Shown in pieces: positions 1-10,872 of a stretch of 64,000 nucleotides of DNA. Under the pieces are notes generated by a model. That model did not search any database and had not been told where the DNA came from. It saw only the letters and a list, made by a program, of their open reading frames with translations. The number at the start of each line of letters is the position of its first letter. Positions within the stretch are counted from its first letter, which is position 1. Position numbers and translations under genes: made by a program. Source of the DNA: Scalesia atractyloides. Lineage: Eukaryota; Streptophyta; Magnoliopsida; Asterales; Asteraceae. The DNA is taken from contig CAMTDV010000012.1 of assembly GCA_947069175.1 (NCBI GenBank), positions 36,302,341 through 36,366,340 on the forward strand. The letters run 5' to 3'.

Positions 1-537
1 TACACCCAGTTTAAAAAACAAGTGAAGTGTTTCAGGAGTGATAATGGGATGGAATTTGTGAATAGTCAAATGAAATAGTTGTGTAGTTAGCTTGGAATAG
101 TTCATCGAGAGTTCATGTGTTTTTACACCTCAACAAAATGGGATTGTTGAAAGAAAGCACAGGCATTTACTAAATGTGACTAGCGCCTTGTTGTTTCAAA
201 GTAATTTACATGTTAAGTTTTGGCATGAGTGTGTATTAACTGCTGCATATCTTATTAATAGGACTCCTTCTTATGTGCTAGCTGGAAAGTCTCCCTATGA
301 GTTAGTATATGGTTTTAAACCCTTCTTAAATCATTTAAGAGTGTTTGGATGCTTATGTTTTTGTACAATTTTAAATGAAACTGATAAACTTAAAAGCAGA
401 GTAGAAAAAATGTGTTTTTATTGGATATTCTCTTGATAAAAAAGGGTATAAAATGTTTAGCCTTGATTCAAAAACTATAATTTTTGCTAGAGATGTAAAA
501 TTTTATGAATCCGTCTTTCCATTTAAGGAAAAATAGT
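1..537 (+). pseudogene. copia integrase core and C-terminal part (broken)
   Basis: The first frame contains the second catalytic-Asp motif (SDNGMEFVNSQMK) and then stops at TAG around 76-78. The reading continues in frame 2 with TPQQNGIVERKHR, which holds the catalytic Glu, and with the FWHE...AAYLINRTPS region at 122-436. A second frameshift near 420 leads to GYSLDKKGYKMF, the usual copia segment after the integrase core, ending at a stop near 535. In an intact element this enzyme would insert the cDNA into the chromosome. At least one nonsense change and two frame changes make it non-functional. Confidence 0.9.
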
Positions 538-703
538 GTTTAAGAATTAGAGTCAAATCCAATCAAAACCATTAATGCTCTAAATTTTTTTATTTGTATG
601 AAAACTTAGAGTCCAAACATTTTCAATACGTGGAGGATCCCTATGATGATAGAAGGGGTCCAGGTGACTGATGTGAGAACACAGGAAGTTCAGTCAGTGA
701 GAC

Positions 704-1677
704 TTGATACCACTAATGTTACGGCTGATACTCAGCAAACAAATGAGGTTCAAGGTTCACTCTGACAAGGTTGAATATGTGAGTATCACAAGTGAAGTCC
801 GAATACCTTCTGAGGGTGACACGCAAGACTCTGAAAATTCTGTTTGCCCTAGAAGGTCCACTAGAAGTTCTAGTTTTCCAAAGAAACTAAATGATTTTGT
901 GGTGGAGGGAAGGGTTAAATATGGAATTGAAAAGGTGGTAAATATCTCTAAACTATCGAGTGATAATAAGTGTTTTGCCTCCATTCTTTCTAAGTCTGTT
1001 GAACCTAGTAATTTCAAAGATGTTGTTCAAGATCCTAATTGGGTTTCTGCAATGAATGATGAGATTCAAGCATTGCATCGAAACAATACTTGGAATGTTG
1101 TTGATAGGCCTAAAAATAGAAGTATTGTGGGTTGTAAATGGATTTATAAAATCAAGTATAAATCTAACGGTGAAATTGATAGGTATAAAGCAAGACTTGT
1201 AGCTAAAGGGTTTAGTCAAAAAGAAGGTATTTACTATGAAGAAACATTCTCTCCTGTTGTTAAGTTAGTAACAGTGAGATGTGTTATAGCTTTAGCGGTA
1301 CAAAATAATTGGAATTTGTTCCAATTAGATGTTAATAATGCGTTTTATATGGTGAATTGCATGAAGAAGTATATGTGGCATTACCTGAGGGATATCAGCT
1401 AGATGATATGTCTAAAGTGTGTAAATTAAATAAATCTTTGTACGGGCTAAAACAAGCCCCTAGGATGTGGAATGAAAAACTTGTCAGTGTTCTAATGGAC
1501 ACACTGGGTTTGAACAAAGTAAATGTGACACATCCTTGTTCATTAAAAGTGTTAATGATGTGTTTCATTGTTCTTTTGGTGTATGTTGATGACATAGTAA
1601 TAACTGGTAATTCTATATATGAGATTGAAAAAATAAAGGAAAGTTTAAAAACCCAGTTCTTAATTAAAGATTAAGGG
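704..1677 (+). pseudogene. copia reverse transcriptase (RVT_2), frameshifted
   Basis: Frame 2 carries the RVT_2 start (DPNWVSAMNDEIQAL, VGCKWIYKIKYKSNGEIDRY, KARLVAKGFSQKEGI) and the first catalytic motif LDVNNAFY near 1327-1350. The frame is lost at about 1355 and resumes in frame 1 with HEEVYVALPEGYQLDD, LYGLKQAPRMW and the catalytic YVDDIVITG near 1580-1606, ending at TAA 1672-1674. Both aspartate motifs are kept but sit in different frames. RVT_2 copies the genomic RNA into cDNA inside the virus-like particle. The region before about 950 is the low-conservation linker between integrase and RT. Confidence 0.93.
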
Positions 1678-1688
1678 GTGTTATAATA

Positions 1689-2528
1689 TTTTCTAGGTAT
1701 TGAAGTTTTAACTTGTGAAAAAGGGCTTTGTCTATCTCAGAGAAAGTGTTGCACTGATTTATTAACCGACTATGGCATGCTAGGTTGCAAACCGGTTAGT
1801 GTACCTATAGAACAAAGTCATATAGTTAATGCAATACTTAATAATAATTCTGGTTCTTGAAAAGTATAACTGGTTATCAGCAGTTAGTAGGAAAGCTTAT
1901 ATATCTATCTCACACAAGGCCAGTAGTGCATATTTTAAGTCAGTTTATGCATAGTCCCACTGAGGGACATTTGAAACTTGCTTTTCATTTACTTAGGTAT
2001 CTTAAATCTGCTTGAGGAAAAGGGTTATTATTTAGTAAAAGCAATTCATTTAATCTAATTGTTTTTACTGACTCTGACTAGGCAAAGTGTTTAGTGTCCA
2101 GAAAATCTGTTACAGGGTTTTGTATATTTCTAGGAAATTCGTTGGTATCATGGAAAAGTAAAAAACAAACGACAATGTCTAGATCTTCAGCGGAGGCTGA
2201 ATACAAGTCAATGTGTGCTGCTGCATGTGAGGCTGTGTGGTTAAAAAATTTACTCAGTGAGTTAAAAATTGATATAGAAGTTCCTATTAAACTGTTTTGT
2301 GATAATAGTGCTGCAATTTCAATTGCAGCCAACCCAGTTTTCCATGATATAACCAAACATTTTGAGTTAGACTTGTTTTTCTTAAGAGATTTAGTTTCTA
2401 AAGGTTTTTTAAGATGTGTTGGCATAAAGTCTGAAAAACAAGTTGCTGATGTATTTACTAAAGGTGTGTCTGTAAAGGATCATACTAATTTGTGTACTGA
2501 ACTAAAGTTGTTTGATGTATTTCAATAA
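1689..2528 (+). pseudogene. copia RT thumb and RNase H (broken)
   Basis: FLGIEV and SQRKC near 1690-1750 mark the connection region. YQQLVGKLIYLSHTRP and HLKLAFHLLRYLKSA follow with stops between them. RNase H begins at FTDSD, where the usual Trp before AKC is replaced by TAG near 2079. An open stretch at 2094-2528 then carries SRKSVTGFCIFLG, SWKSKKQTTMSRSSAEAEY, CDNSAAISIAANPVFHDITK and the C-terminal VADVFTKG. RNase H removes the RNA strand during reverse transcription. The 144-codon open segment looks intact only because the stop lies upstream of it. Confidence 0.92.
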
Positions 2529-2544
2529 TGGAATTGTGGGGGGG

Positions 2545-2999
2545 TGTTTAAAACTGATAGTAGTTATTTCTCATCAATTCCATTTCCATTTCTGTTAGTT
2601 TTCTGTTATTTGTTATGTTCTGTTTCTGTTGTTTGTTCTGTTTGCAGGGTTGTATGTGGGCTTGTTTTGATGGGCTTATTAGGCGTGATTGTGGGCTTAT
2701 TTAGGCGTGGTTGTTACAACAGATCTGAGTGGTTGAGATATCAGATAAGTTCTATATAATATTCATATTTCACTTTACCTAACTCAATAATTGCTCTCGT
2801 CTCGTATCTTCTCTCATCTGCTTGGCGATTAGGGTTTTCTTATTGTATTGTCTATACAGATTATGTCGATGATAATCTGTTGATGAGAGAAGTTGAGAGT
2901 GATTGTTCAGTGTTGTTCTTTGTATTTCAGTTGAATCATTTGAATAAATAAACTTTTGGTTTGGGTACATTCTGTTCTTGATACATGTTCGTTTTGACA
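2545..2999 (+). repeat. copia 3' LTR
   Basis: A polypurine tract (a run of seven G, about 2538-2544) lies directly before TGTTTAAAAC. The repeat starts with TG and ends with CA, either at 2985 or at 2999. It contains a polyadenylation-like AATAAATAAA at 2943-2952. The partner LTR is outside the window, so the right end and any target duplication cannot be fixed. Confidence 0.75.
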
Positions 3000-3824
3000 T
3001 ATCAAAAGGGCCAAAAATCCATATTCTTTTCATTAACTGCAGCCGCTACGCTACATACGAGAAATTCATGAAAATTGACCAAAGTGTGTGCTAAAGGAGT
3101 TCTTGTAAAATTGAGTGAGACCCAACAACCTCTTCCATAACAGTACCAGCAAGCGCTCCAGCTCCATGTCTGGGCAAGGCTAACATCTGGTGGCTCCCCA
3201 TAGGATGGATGACCAGTGGCTCCGGTGGCAGAGTAGGAGTGTGTCCCCATGGCTTCAGTTGCCTGTCTATGCATGGCATTTTGCTCATAGCCCACCTGTT
3301 TCTAATACCCTGTCCTAATTTATTCTAGCCTCCTTTTTCTTGGTGCCCATTTCCTTTTGAGTCGGGTCATGTGCAGGCATATCTCACCCTGTATTTTTAA
3401 AATAACGTATAAAGAGTTCTTTAAGTAATGCTAAACTATGATGAAGAAACGTCTCAAAAGACTGCAAAAATCCTCTCTCTCTCTCTTTACACGCGTAACC
3501 CATCACCAAGCTGAGCCAATAAACCAAAGCCCCGATATGTACAAAACACACTAAACATTGTACAGCATAAAACAACACAAAACTGTCTTGATTCAAAGGG
3601 TATAATCAACAACTCCGGTCATACATACTAGACAAAGTGTAAAGCCTAAAGCTTAAACAAATCGCATATATAAAAACAGACATAGCAGTTTGTGGTGTTT
3701 TACACATATGCCATATATGAACACTTGCGTCAAGATTTATATCCCCACAAACATACATAAAATAAAAAAACCACCTAGTAAAATTAATTGAAAACCTTAG
3801 ATATAGCAGCTTGTGGTGTTTTAC
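3000..3824. other. unassigned DNA between copia LTR and exon-like fragments
   Basis: No family was recognised. Two overlapping minus-strand open stretches at 3002-3295 are short and in competing frames. They follow an acceptor-like AAACAG, so a further captured exon is possible but unsupported. A (TC)n run lies near 3473-3488. Confidence 0.4.
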
Positions 3825-4145
3825 CAATTCCTTCGTTTCCCTTAGTGCTTTAGAAGTTAACCTATTAACTTTATTAACATCATCAAAGTGCTCCTCATAT
3901 ATACAGTTCAGGATTAGTTCTTGGATGGATAGAGAAACCTCCTCTGTAATTTTACCTAATTTCCAGATTTCCAAATCCATAAAAAAAAATAACTTCAAAT
4001 TAAATGATATCAGAGTTAAAACTCAATTCTAGTTCCTAAAACTAACACAGATCATGAATGATAACTTCTAGTTAATTGGATTATAGACCTATACCTGAAC
4101 ACATGATGCCACGAAACTGATTCTTCCGATTGATAAGGCCAATTC
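3825..4145 (-). pseudogene. two exon-like gene fragments, unrecognised
   Basis: On the minus strand 4095-4145 is a 51-nt open segment (ELALSIGRISFVASCVQ) bounded by TTACAG and GTATAG. The segment 3825-3943 (EEVSLSIQELI, DDVNKVNRLTSKALRETKEL) is bounded by an AG acceptor and GTAAAA, and it joins in frame. The composition looks coding and the splice sites are plausible, but I recognise no family. They lie 48 nt downstream of a CHD3-like exon, yet they do not match the next PICKLE exon as I know it, so they may come from another captured gene. Chance exon-like sequence is the alternative. Confidence 0.35.
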
Positions 4146-4193
4146 CTGTAATTCAAACAATTATATTAGTATTGGTGAGATTTTGCAACTTAC

Positions 4194-4330
4194 AACATTC
4201 ATATGAGGTGCCCATGTGGCAAATTCACATTCCTACTTTCTCAAAGTAGAAAGTGGTGCTACTACTAAATGCGGGGAGACATTCTCTTCATATAAAGATG
4301 ACAAAAAAAAGCAATGCTTTGTATAGTTTT
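4194..4330 (-). pseudogene. exon fragment of a PICKLE/CHD3-like chromatin remodeler
   Basis: Reading the minus strand gives KTIQSIAF, the residues just after Walker A in SNF2 ATPases, then SLYEENVSPHLVVAPLSTLR and ECEFATWAPHMNVV, ending at a GTAAGT donor. Plant PICKLE-type CHD3 proteins have an almost identical block here, the core of SNF2 motifs I-Ia. Two lesions are visible: an expanded T run (4303-4310) shifts the frame after IAF, and the Trp expected after LSTLRN is a TAG stop. Intact CHD3 proteins slide nucleosomes in the nucleus. Only about 45 codons remain, with no recognisable neighbouring PICKLE exon, so this is a gene fragment. Confidence 0.82.
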
Positions 4331-4950
4331 TTGTTAAATATAACAAAAATAAAGAATTGTAAACCATTAACCACGTGAGAAAGCAAGAATAAACGGACCA
4401 AAGAAAAATACCAAGACCCGTTTCATTTGCAAAATCACATGTGTTTGTTTAGACCATGAGAAACACAAGGAGTTCAACTCTTCGTGCTGATATAGGTGCA
4501 ACTCCCCTACAATTTATTACCTAATGATTAGTGGAAGCGATGTCATTCCCATTGGTAACATGGGCAAGACTGGAATTATTTCTTGCTGGTTTATTAATAA
4601 CAGAAACATTGAACAGACCATTTCTAAAATAAAATCAAATTGAGACAAATAGAAGAGGTAAAGCAATAAAGTTTGACTACAAACAACACTTTCAACATCA
4701 TGAATGTGGTAAGACATTTACACTTAGAAAACCCCAAATTTTAGATAAAACCATCCGCCAAATACAAGAAAAAAATAAACCAAATTACATGAGAACTGTG
4801 GACTTGCATCTACAAACGTATAATCGTATATCCGTTAACTTGAGACAACGACTATATCGTAAAATGGATCCCTAACTACTTACAAAGTGCTTTGCGTGCG
4901 CATGTGTGTCCGAAGGATGAAAGATTGAAAAAAAATGTAAACCTAAAAAC
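4331..4950. other. unassigned DNA with a possible minus-strand exon
   Basis: The minus strand at about 4527-4620 can be read as NGLFNVSVINKPARNNSSLA followed by a stop. It is bounded by AG on one side and TAG|GTAATA on the other. Nothing else was recognised. Confidence 0.25.
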
Positions 4951-5180
4951 CTCCTCATCGGGTTGGGCTGCTTCTAATGTACCATCCAAGCTAGCTTGAT
5001 CACCCACAACAACCTCTAAAGTCCCGAAAATAAAGAAATTCAGAATACAAACTCAATATGAAAATGTGATTTAACAATACAATCTAAAGGTACTTATCCA
5101 ATTTTAAAACGAGATATGATGTACAAAGTAACATCCCACTACCCTTCGTTTTGGTGAATCAATGCAGGCACACCTTCAAC
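4951..5180 (-). pseudogene. two short exon-like segments, unrecognised
   Basis: 5143-5180 (VEGVPALIHQNEG) has an AG acceptor and a GTAGTG donor. 4951-5013 (VVVGDQASLDGTLEAAQPDEE) has an AG acceptor and a GTTTTT donor. The compositions look protein-coding, but the phases of the two segments do not join cleanly. They have the same orientation as the CHD3-like fragment. They could be captured host-gene exons or coincidence. No function is proposed. Confidence 0.3.
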
Positions 5181-6359
5181 CTACATCATTATCGGATCAA
5201 AACCATGAGTCAAAAAGCCAAGTGAAAAAGATAAGTCTACCCTTACTCAAAACACAAGGCCAATATTGTCTGGAAATGATTTTATTTTTGGCTGGTATCA
5301 ATGTAGAAACTTAATCTTCATTTTTTTTCTTTTTCGATTGCTCTTCTCTCTGACTCTCTCTTGAAATTAGCCTCCATTAAAAATGAACAAACAATGACAC
5401 GTAGACCACATGGATAGGGGTGGGGGTCAACAACATTTACAGTACGTTACTTATCTCATCATTATAGTCAGCAAAGTGACCATGTCATAACCTTGGAGAT
5501 CAAAAACATGCTTGCTGAAGCAAGATCTAATCTGACAAATATCCTAATGGGTGACAGCGTGTAGCAAGATTGCTCGTTTCATTTTCTATTCTACTTGATT
5601 GATTAACAAATCTACAAATTTCTAATGTTTAGTTGATAATTAAATACAAATATAACAAAACACAACTATTTCGTTCCTCATTATCATCATCTCCAAAAAC
5701 ATAATCAAACTCGTAAATCAGCAAATATCTAGTATTGAAATCGCCAATCAGTATCTAGCATCAGGATATAGCGACTTAAATCCCCAATCACAATACAACG
5801 ATTCTTAAAAGAACAACCAATTTCAAAGTACACTCTTACAACACTTACTATTTCAATTCATACTAAAAACCTGTACCTGAGATAGCACGACATGAGGTAG
5901 ATAAATCTAGATTAACTCATTCCCACTACAATACATTGAACATCAACAAAAGAATCAAGTTCCAGATCCACAAGTCCGAAGTATCAACACACATCAATAC
6001 AAAAAACTAAAATAAAGGTTTCAAATTTAAAAATTGAAGTTATTAAATTCGGTGATTTCATCAGATTTATCATTGTCGCTACAATATGTTCAACATTAAC
6101 CACAAAATCAAGTTAAATCCGACAACATTGACGCGCAACACTATGAATGAAAAAAAACGGTTGCAATTAAACTCTAAATCAAACATAAACCTTATTGATT
6201 TCGTATGATGGAACCCAGAAATCGAACAATCTTCATCTCTAAAAACCTCCTTAACTATGATGAAAGAAACCATAATATTTGGCTTAGATTTTATTACGAT
6301 TAGGTCGCAGGTAAGGTTTCAGTACACAAAATAAAACAGAATACTGTAAAATAAATGAA
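5181..6359. other. unassigned AT-rich DNA
   Basis: I see no conserved coding block, LTR end or RNA gene here. Short open stretches are AT-rich and unlike any family I know. Confidence 0.5.
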
Positions 6360-8638
6360 ACAATGACCTACAAATTTAAAGTTGGGTTTTTGCTAAGTCA
6401 AAAGTTACATGCTCTAATTGTGGAGAACGAGAACGAGGGCCTTTCAAGAGGGAGTGCACCAATAAGAAAGTTGAAGCTAATTACAATCCTTTTGGAAGGA
6501 GTGATTATTATCAAAGAGCTTATCAACATCGTCCACAATCACAAAATCAAAGTCTGAGTTCAGCAAATTGAAGAGCTATTCCGATTGAAAGTTCTTCCAA
6601 TTCAACACCAAAAGAAAAAGCCTTAGTGGTAGTTCAAGGTGATTAAGGGTTTAATTGGAATTTGATGGATCTAATGGATGAAATCAAATAAATTGAGGAA
6701 GTAGAAGCTAAAACTCATTACAAAGAAGATGTGATAGTTAAAGCTAAAGAAGAAACAAAGAGTCTGGATGATGCAAAAACAAAATCAGAACCTACACTAA
6801 TTGTCAAAGAGGAGAAAAATTTTACAATCTCTCAAGAAAGTATTTTTAAATTAATTTATCATCTGACTTTGTTGAAAATTTTGCAAGATTTTTTTTTTCA
6901 AGGATGCACCATTGGGAGAAATAAAGTTTGATGAGGATGAAAATACTTAAGAAACAGTGAGTTTGTCAGAAATTTCTATAGAATCGGTGGAAGAGATGGC
7001 TCAACTCAAAGAGGTAACAACTGAATCTGAATCTGACACCGAGTCTAACATAAAACTCACAAAAAGTCTTCCATGTGAGCATTGCATTGAAAAGGATGCA
7101 AATTATGAAAGTTTGAAAAAGCATACACAAAATATGCTAAATGATATGCAATCTCTTCAAGAAGCTTATAATAAATTGCAACGAACCGGAAAAGAAGTTC
7201 TTATACAAATGAGAGAAGGTGTAAAGACAAATGAACTTTTAAAAGCAACTATTTTGAATAAACAAGAAGCAATTAACAAATATCTTGACGAAATTGCAAT
7301 GCTAAAACAAGAAATGGAAGAAATTGAAATTGAAGGAGTTAATAGGAAGATAAGAAGTTATGCAACTACATCACATATACTTGATCATATCATCCCCAAA
7401 CCAATAGAAAAAAATGAAAAAACAGGGAAAGATATACATGATTGAGGATATCAAGGAATCAGGTATAATAAATGTCCATCTCCAATTCACAAGAATTTTA
7501 CAAAAACTCCGGTGGGTGTTGACAAAGCTTTAAATGTTGTTAAAACACCATTAATAGTTGATCCAAGATATATTTCACTCGAAACTATGGACATTTCTAA
7601 TGAAAAATCAGGAAAAAGTCTGAAAATTGCAATGGAAATGTATGTTTGTTTGTTGTTAAAAAGGTTTTTGAACATGATGCGGTGATTGTTGAGGATGCGT
7701 CTAATAGTGAGTATGTGGGAAAATTTATTAAAAACAAGGATATTCCATTAGAGAATCATATTTATGTGATCCAGATAAGTTAATTACCATTTATCAGATG
7801 GTCAGATCAGATAAGACATATTTAGATTTGGATTTTCCAATAAAAAAAGTGAATGCTGCCTTGATTTCAAAAGTTTTCAAACTTGTTGAAGATGTTGCAA
7901 TTCAGGTTAAATCTGAGAAGAAGGTAGTTCCGAAAAATAACAAACCAAGTTTTTCAAACAGTCAGAACAACCGAAATTGGTCAAAAAAAAATTCTAGAAA
8001 CGAACTATTATCAATCTGATGTTGCATTTAATAACCAAAAGAGGTATTCATATTTTATATGAGGAATCAGTCTAACTACTACCAACGCAACAATGTTAAC
8101 AAGGGTGGGTTATCATGGGAGGGGTAATAACAAACCGGTAAATATTAAAAGTTGGAATAGACTCAGGTAACACACAACTAAGAAACAATTCATATCATGG
8201 TAAATTAGAGTATCAGAGAAGTGTAAAATTTGTGTCTTGATCTAGTTTTGAGAATGAACATGAGAAGTATCAAACTCAATCAAATGAAGAGTGCTTAAAA
8301 AGGAAGGTTTGAGAACATGCTCAAGCACCTCTTAAATTTGTGTGAAATCGCTAAGATACGAGAATTTGCTTTGATTGTCATCCAATTGTCCAAAGCATGA
8401 TCCCAAAGGAAAGAAATTGATACTTGAAGTTTTCAAACAAACTGTTTCAAAACCAACTCACAAAGTCAAAACAAAACAAGTTTTGAAACAGAAAACAAAT
8501 GTTGATAAATCTACGAAAACTTTGAACAAGCCGGTAAAAGTTACATTTCAAGAAATTGGTAATGTGAAAAAGATTGAAGAAAGTGTAAATTCCAAATTTA
8601 ATTTCAGAAAAAACCATGAAGGCTTAGGTTTCCATTAA
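6360..8638 (+). pseudogene. copia gag (broken)
   Basis: A zinc-knuckle remnant (CSNCGERERGPFKREC) lies at about 6412-6459. A two-codon duplication and Pro in the place of the zinc-binding His break the CX2CX4HX4C pattern. An acidic, coiled-coil-like stretch follows (6957-7445; CEHCIEKDANYESLKKH, MLNDMQSLQEAYNKLQ), then GYQGIRYNKCPSPIHKNF and VGVDKALNVVKTPLIVDPRY at 7445-7570. After that come a lysine-rich part and a second knuckle remnant (CFDC...SSNCPKHDPKGKK, 8367-8415) that has lost its middle. Gag forms the virus-like particle and binds the genomic RNA. At least four frame changes separate the pieces. Confidence 0.85.
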
Positions 8639-8679
8639 AAACTAATCCATTACTTGTATGTGTAGGGGCTTCCTAGGTC

Positions 8680-9170
8680 CGCATTTTCGAAGTGGATCAC
8701 GGATAATGGAGCCTCGAGGCACATGACAACTCGCCTTACTCTATGATGTCAAAATAATCAAAGGTGGGTATGTTGGATTTGCTAGAAACCAAGGTGGCAA
8801 AATAATATGTGAAAATTTTTTTTCTAATGGAAAGGTTTTGTTTGATAAAGTTAATTACATCGCCGAACTTGAAAACAATTTGCTGAGCATCTCACAAATT
8901 TGTGGCAAGAAATTTTCAACTCACTTTACTGACACGGAATGCATGATATTAAAGCTAGGATTCAAAATTTTTAAAGAGTGGATACTCATGCGGGCTCCTC
9001 AAGAGAATGATACATGTGTTCTCGGCAAGTGCATTGCATCCACTACTTCGCAAACAATACAATGCTTTGTCAAAGAGGCTACAGAGAAAAAATCAATACT
9101 ATGGCATAGACGAATGTGGCACATTCACCCGAGGAAGATGAATTTTCTTGTTTGAAATCAGCTTGTGGAT
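8680..9170 (+). pseudogene. copia protease motif and GAG-pre-integrase domain (broken)
   Basis: KWITDNGASRHMT near 8680-8718 corresponds to the copia W-x-x-D-S-G-A/C-S-x-H-M protease region, with Asn replacing Ser in the catalytic DSG triplet. A stop follows. The open stretch 8838-9155 carries NYIAELENNLLSISQICGK and the GAG-pre-integrase signature ILWHRRMWHIHPRKMNFLV, normally LWHRRLGH with the His and Cys residues that bind zinc. The protease would mature Gag-Pol and the pre-integrase domain precedes the DDE core. The DSG change would be expected to abolish cleavage. Confidence 0.85.
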
Positions 9171-9254
9171 AAAAGTTTCTTTCACATGAATGAGGACTAC
9201 AACAAGGGAAAAACAGAAGAAGTCGCATCCGACAAAGATGTTCAATTATATTAA

Positions 9255-9645
9255 ATTTTCTTATTAAACTGCTTAGCAGTCACCGACAATTATTCCAGAT
9301 TCTATTGGGTAATTTTTTTAGAGATAAAAGATGAGACTTTCGAGTATCAAAAACCCTAATTCTGAAGATTGAGAATTTATACCACTCACTAGTACGCAAG
9401 TTCAAAGCGATAATCGTACATAATTAAAAATAATAAGATGTCTGATTTTTGTAATGAAAAAGGTATTCTTCACGAGTTCCGCACACCGTATACACCATAA
9501 CAAAATGGAGTAGCTCAACCGAAAATTGCACCTTGATTGAAAAACATGAACGATGTTAGCAGACTCAAAACTTCCCATAAGTTTTTGGAATGAAGCAGTT
9601 GATGTTGTGTGAAAACACACTGTAACTTGTATAGTTTTGTACACG
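9255..9645 (+). pseudogene. copia integrase core, truncated and mutated
   Basis: Frames shift repeatedly, but the block VTDNYSRFYWVIF (first catalytic Asp) near 9278-9316, TLILKIENLYHSLVRKFK near 9356-9405, a degraded SDN-T motif near 9402-9420, and the PYTPQQNGVA region near 9486-9515 are all present. At the catalytic Glu position (VAERK in the family) the sequence reads VAQPK. The end (SFWNEAVDVV) stops near 9640, where unrelated LTR-like DNA begins. Confidence 0.8.
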
Positions 9646-10681
9646 TTTAATAGTTTAATGCCTCGTTTTTATATCCATATGTTGTGCTTATTATACGTTG
9701 GGTTTTTAAAGGCTTAACAAGGGCTAAACAAGGTAAAATAAGCATCTAAGCTAGAAAACGGGCTCGATGGGTCAACACGGGACCCACAACACAAGTGTTG
9801 GAAACTGGTATCTTTCGCACCATGTGACGGAGCATTAGAGACTTGTAGCGTGAAGCGACTGAGTCAAAGTCAATGAAGGTCAATTTGGTTTCCGTTGCAC
9901 CACGTTGTGGGGTAAGGTGGTCCTGGCGCGCCACGTGATGGACACCGACGCGTGTTTTTGTGTTTTCAACCTAAAAATTATAAAGAGATATCTGATTCAA
10001 CACCCCTCCATTTTATGAATCCAGAGTTCTCCATAGGCGATTTTTGACACCCGGTTCAGCTTGTTTCTTAATGCAAACTCATATGAAGCAAGATTTGAAG
10101 CTGTGATGACTATCATGCACAACTAAATTCTTTGTGACTTCCCCCGAATGAACGATTGCTAGGATTTTCACATCATACTTTGTTTCTTCTTCTTGTAACT
10201 GGTACTTTTAACCACTTTGTTGATTTCTTGGTAAACATTTTTTATATTTGAATTATTTGTCATTTATCATACGTATTGCCAATTTCTTGCATTCTTAGCG
10301 TGTAGGTAAATTGGTATAATTTAAGGATTGTTAGGTTGTTATAATTATTATTAAAAGATGTCCCTAATGATTAACCAAAATCATTAATTCCAAGGCCATG
10401 TCTATGTGGGTTTGAATCAGTAAACAGGTTTTTATGTTAAACTGGTAATCAGGATTCCAGGTGGGGGTTACTTCTTCTCATTCTAACAACACTTTTTGTG
10501 ACAAATTGTGTTTTCTCTTAAACAAACAAACAAACCCCCAAATTTAGATAATATTAATTCGCTAGTTAATTCTTTATACACCGACCATACATTTCCTACG
10601 GATAAAACCTTGCTTACCTGCACTAGTATTGGTAACTTAGTAAAATAATTTTCTTTTGATTAGCCAACGACATCTACATCA
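9646..10681 (+). repeat. gypsy 5' LTR (left edge uncertain)
   Basis: The right edge is set by CATCTACATCA followed three bases later by the PBS, the same arrangement as at 22,489 and 36,825 in this window. The left edge is inferred from the end of the copia integrase at about 9645. No TG start or target duplication could be confirmed. Confidence 0.6.
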
Positions 10682-10684
10682 AAA

Positions 10685-10702
10685 TAGCGTCGTTGCCTGG
10701 GA
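10685..10702 (+). other. primer-binding site, tRNA-Asp type
   Basis: TAGCGTCGTTGCCTGGGA differs at two or three positions from the usual plant TGGCGCCGTTGCCGGGGA, which is complementary to the 3' end of tRNA-Asp. This site would prime minus-strand cDNA synthesis. Confidence 0.8.
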
Positions 10703-10872
10703 ATTAGTGCACTTAGTTTTAGTTAGAGTAGTTGTTTTTGTTTTCTAAAAATCCAGAAAAAACCAAAAATATTTCTTTTGTGTTTTTATTTTGTTCAGTG
10801 TACTACACGACATTTCTTGGTTGCTTGTGTGTAGGTGATCTCTTCATTGCATGCATACTAGGTTTTTCAAGA

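Larger units (their letters stand above)
1..2999 (+). mobile_element. Ty1/copia retrotransposon remnant, 3' part
   Basis: Integrase, reverse transcriptase and RNase H occur in the order INT-RT-RH on one strand, followed by a G-rich polypurine tract and an LTR. INT before RT is the diagnostic order of Ty1/copia. The 5' LTR, gag and protease lie outside the window. Stops and frameshifts interrupt every domain, so the copy is inactive. Confidence 0.93.
6360..9645 (+). mobile_element. Ty1/copia remnant: gag, protease, integrase
   Basis: Gag, protease, GAG-pre-integrase and integrase blocks follow in order on the + strand, without LTRs or RT. The right edge lies near 9645, where the integrase reading ends and gypsy LTR-type sequence begins. 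The copy is truncated at both ends and full of stops. It differs from the element at 1-3 kb and from the nested copia at 22.5 kb. Confidence 0.88.

Noticed and set aside
3002..3295. Two overlapping minus-strand ORFs
   Set aside because: Competing frames and no known family; possible exon, but not supported.
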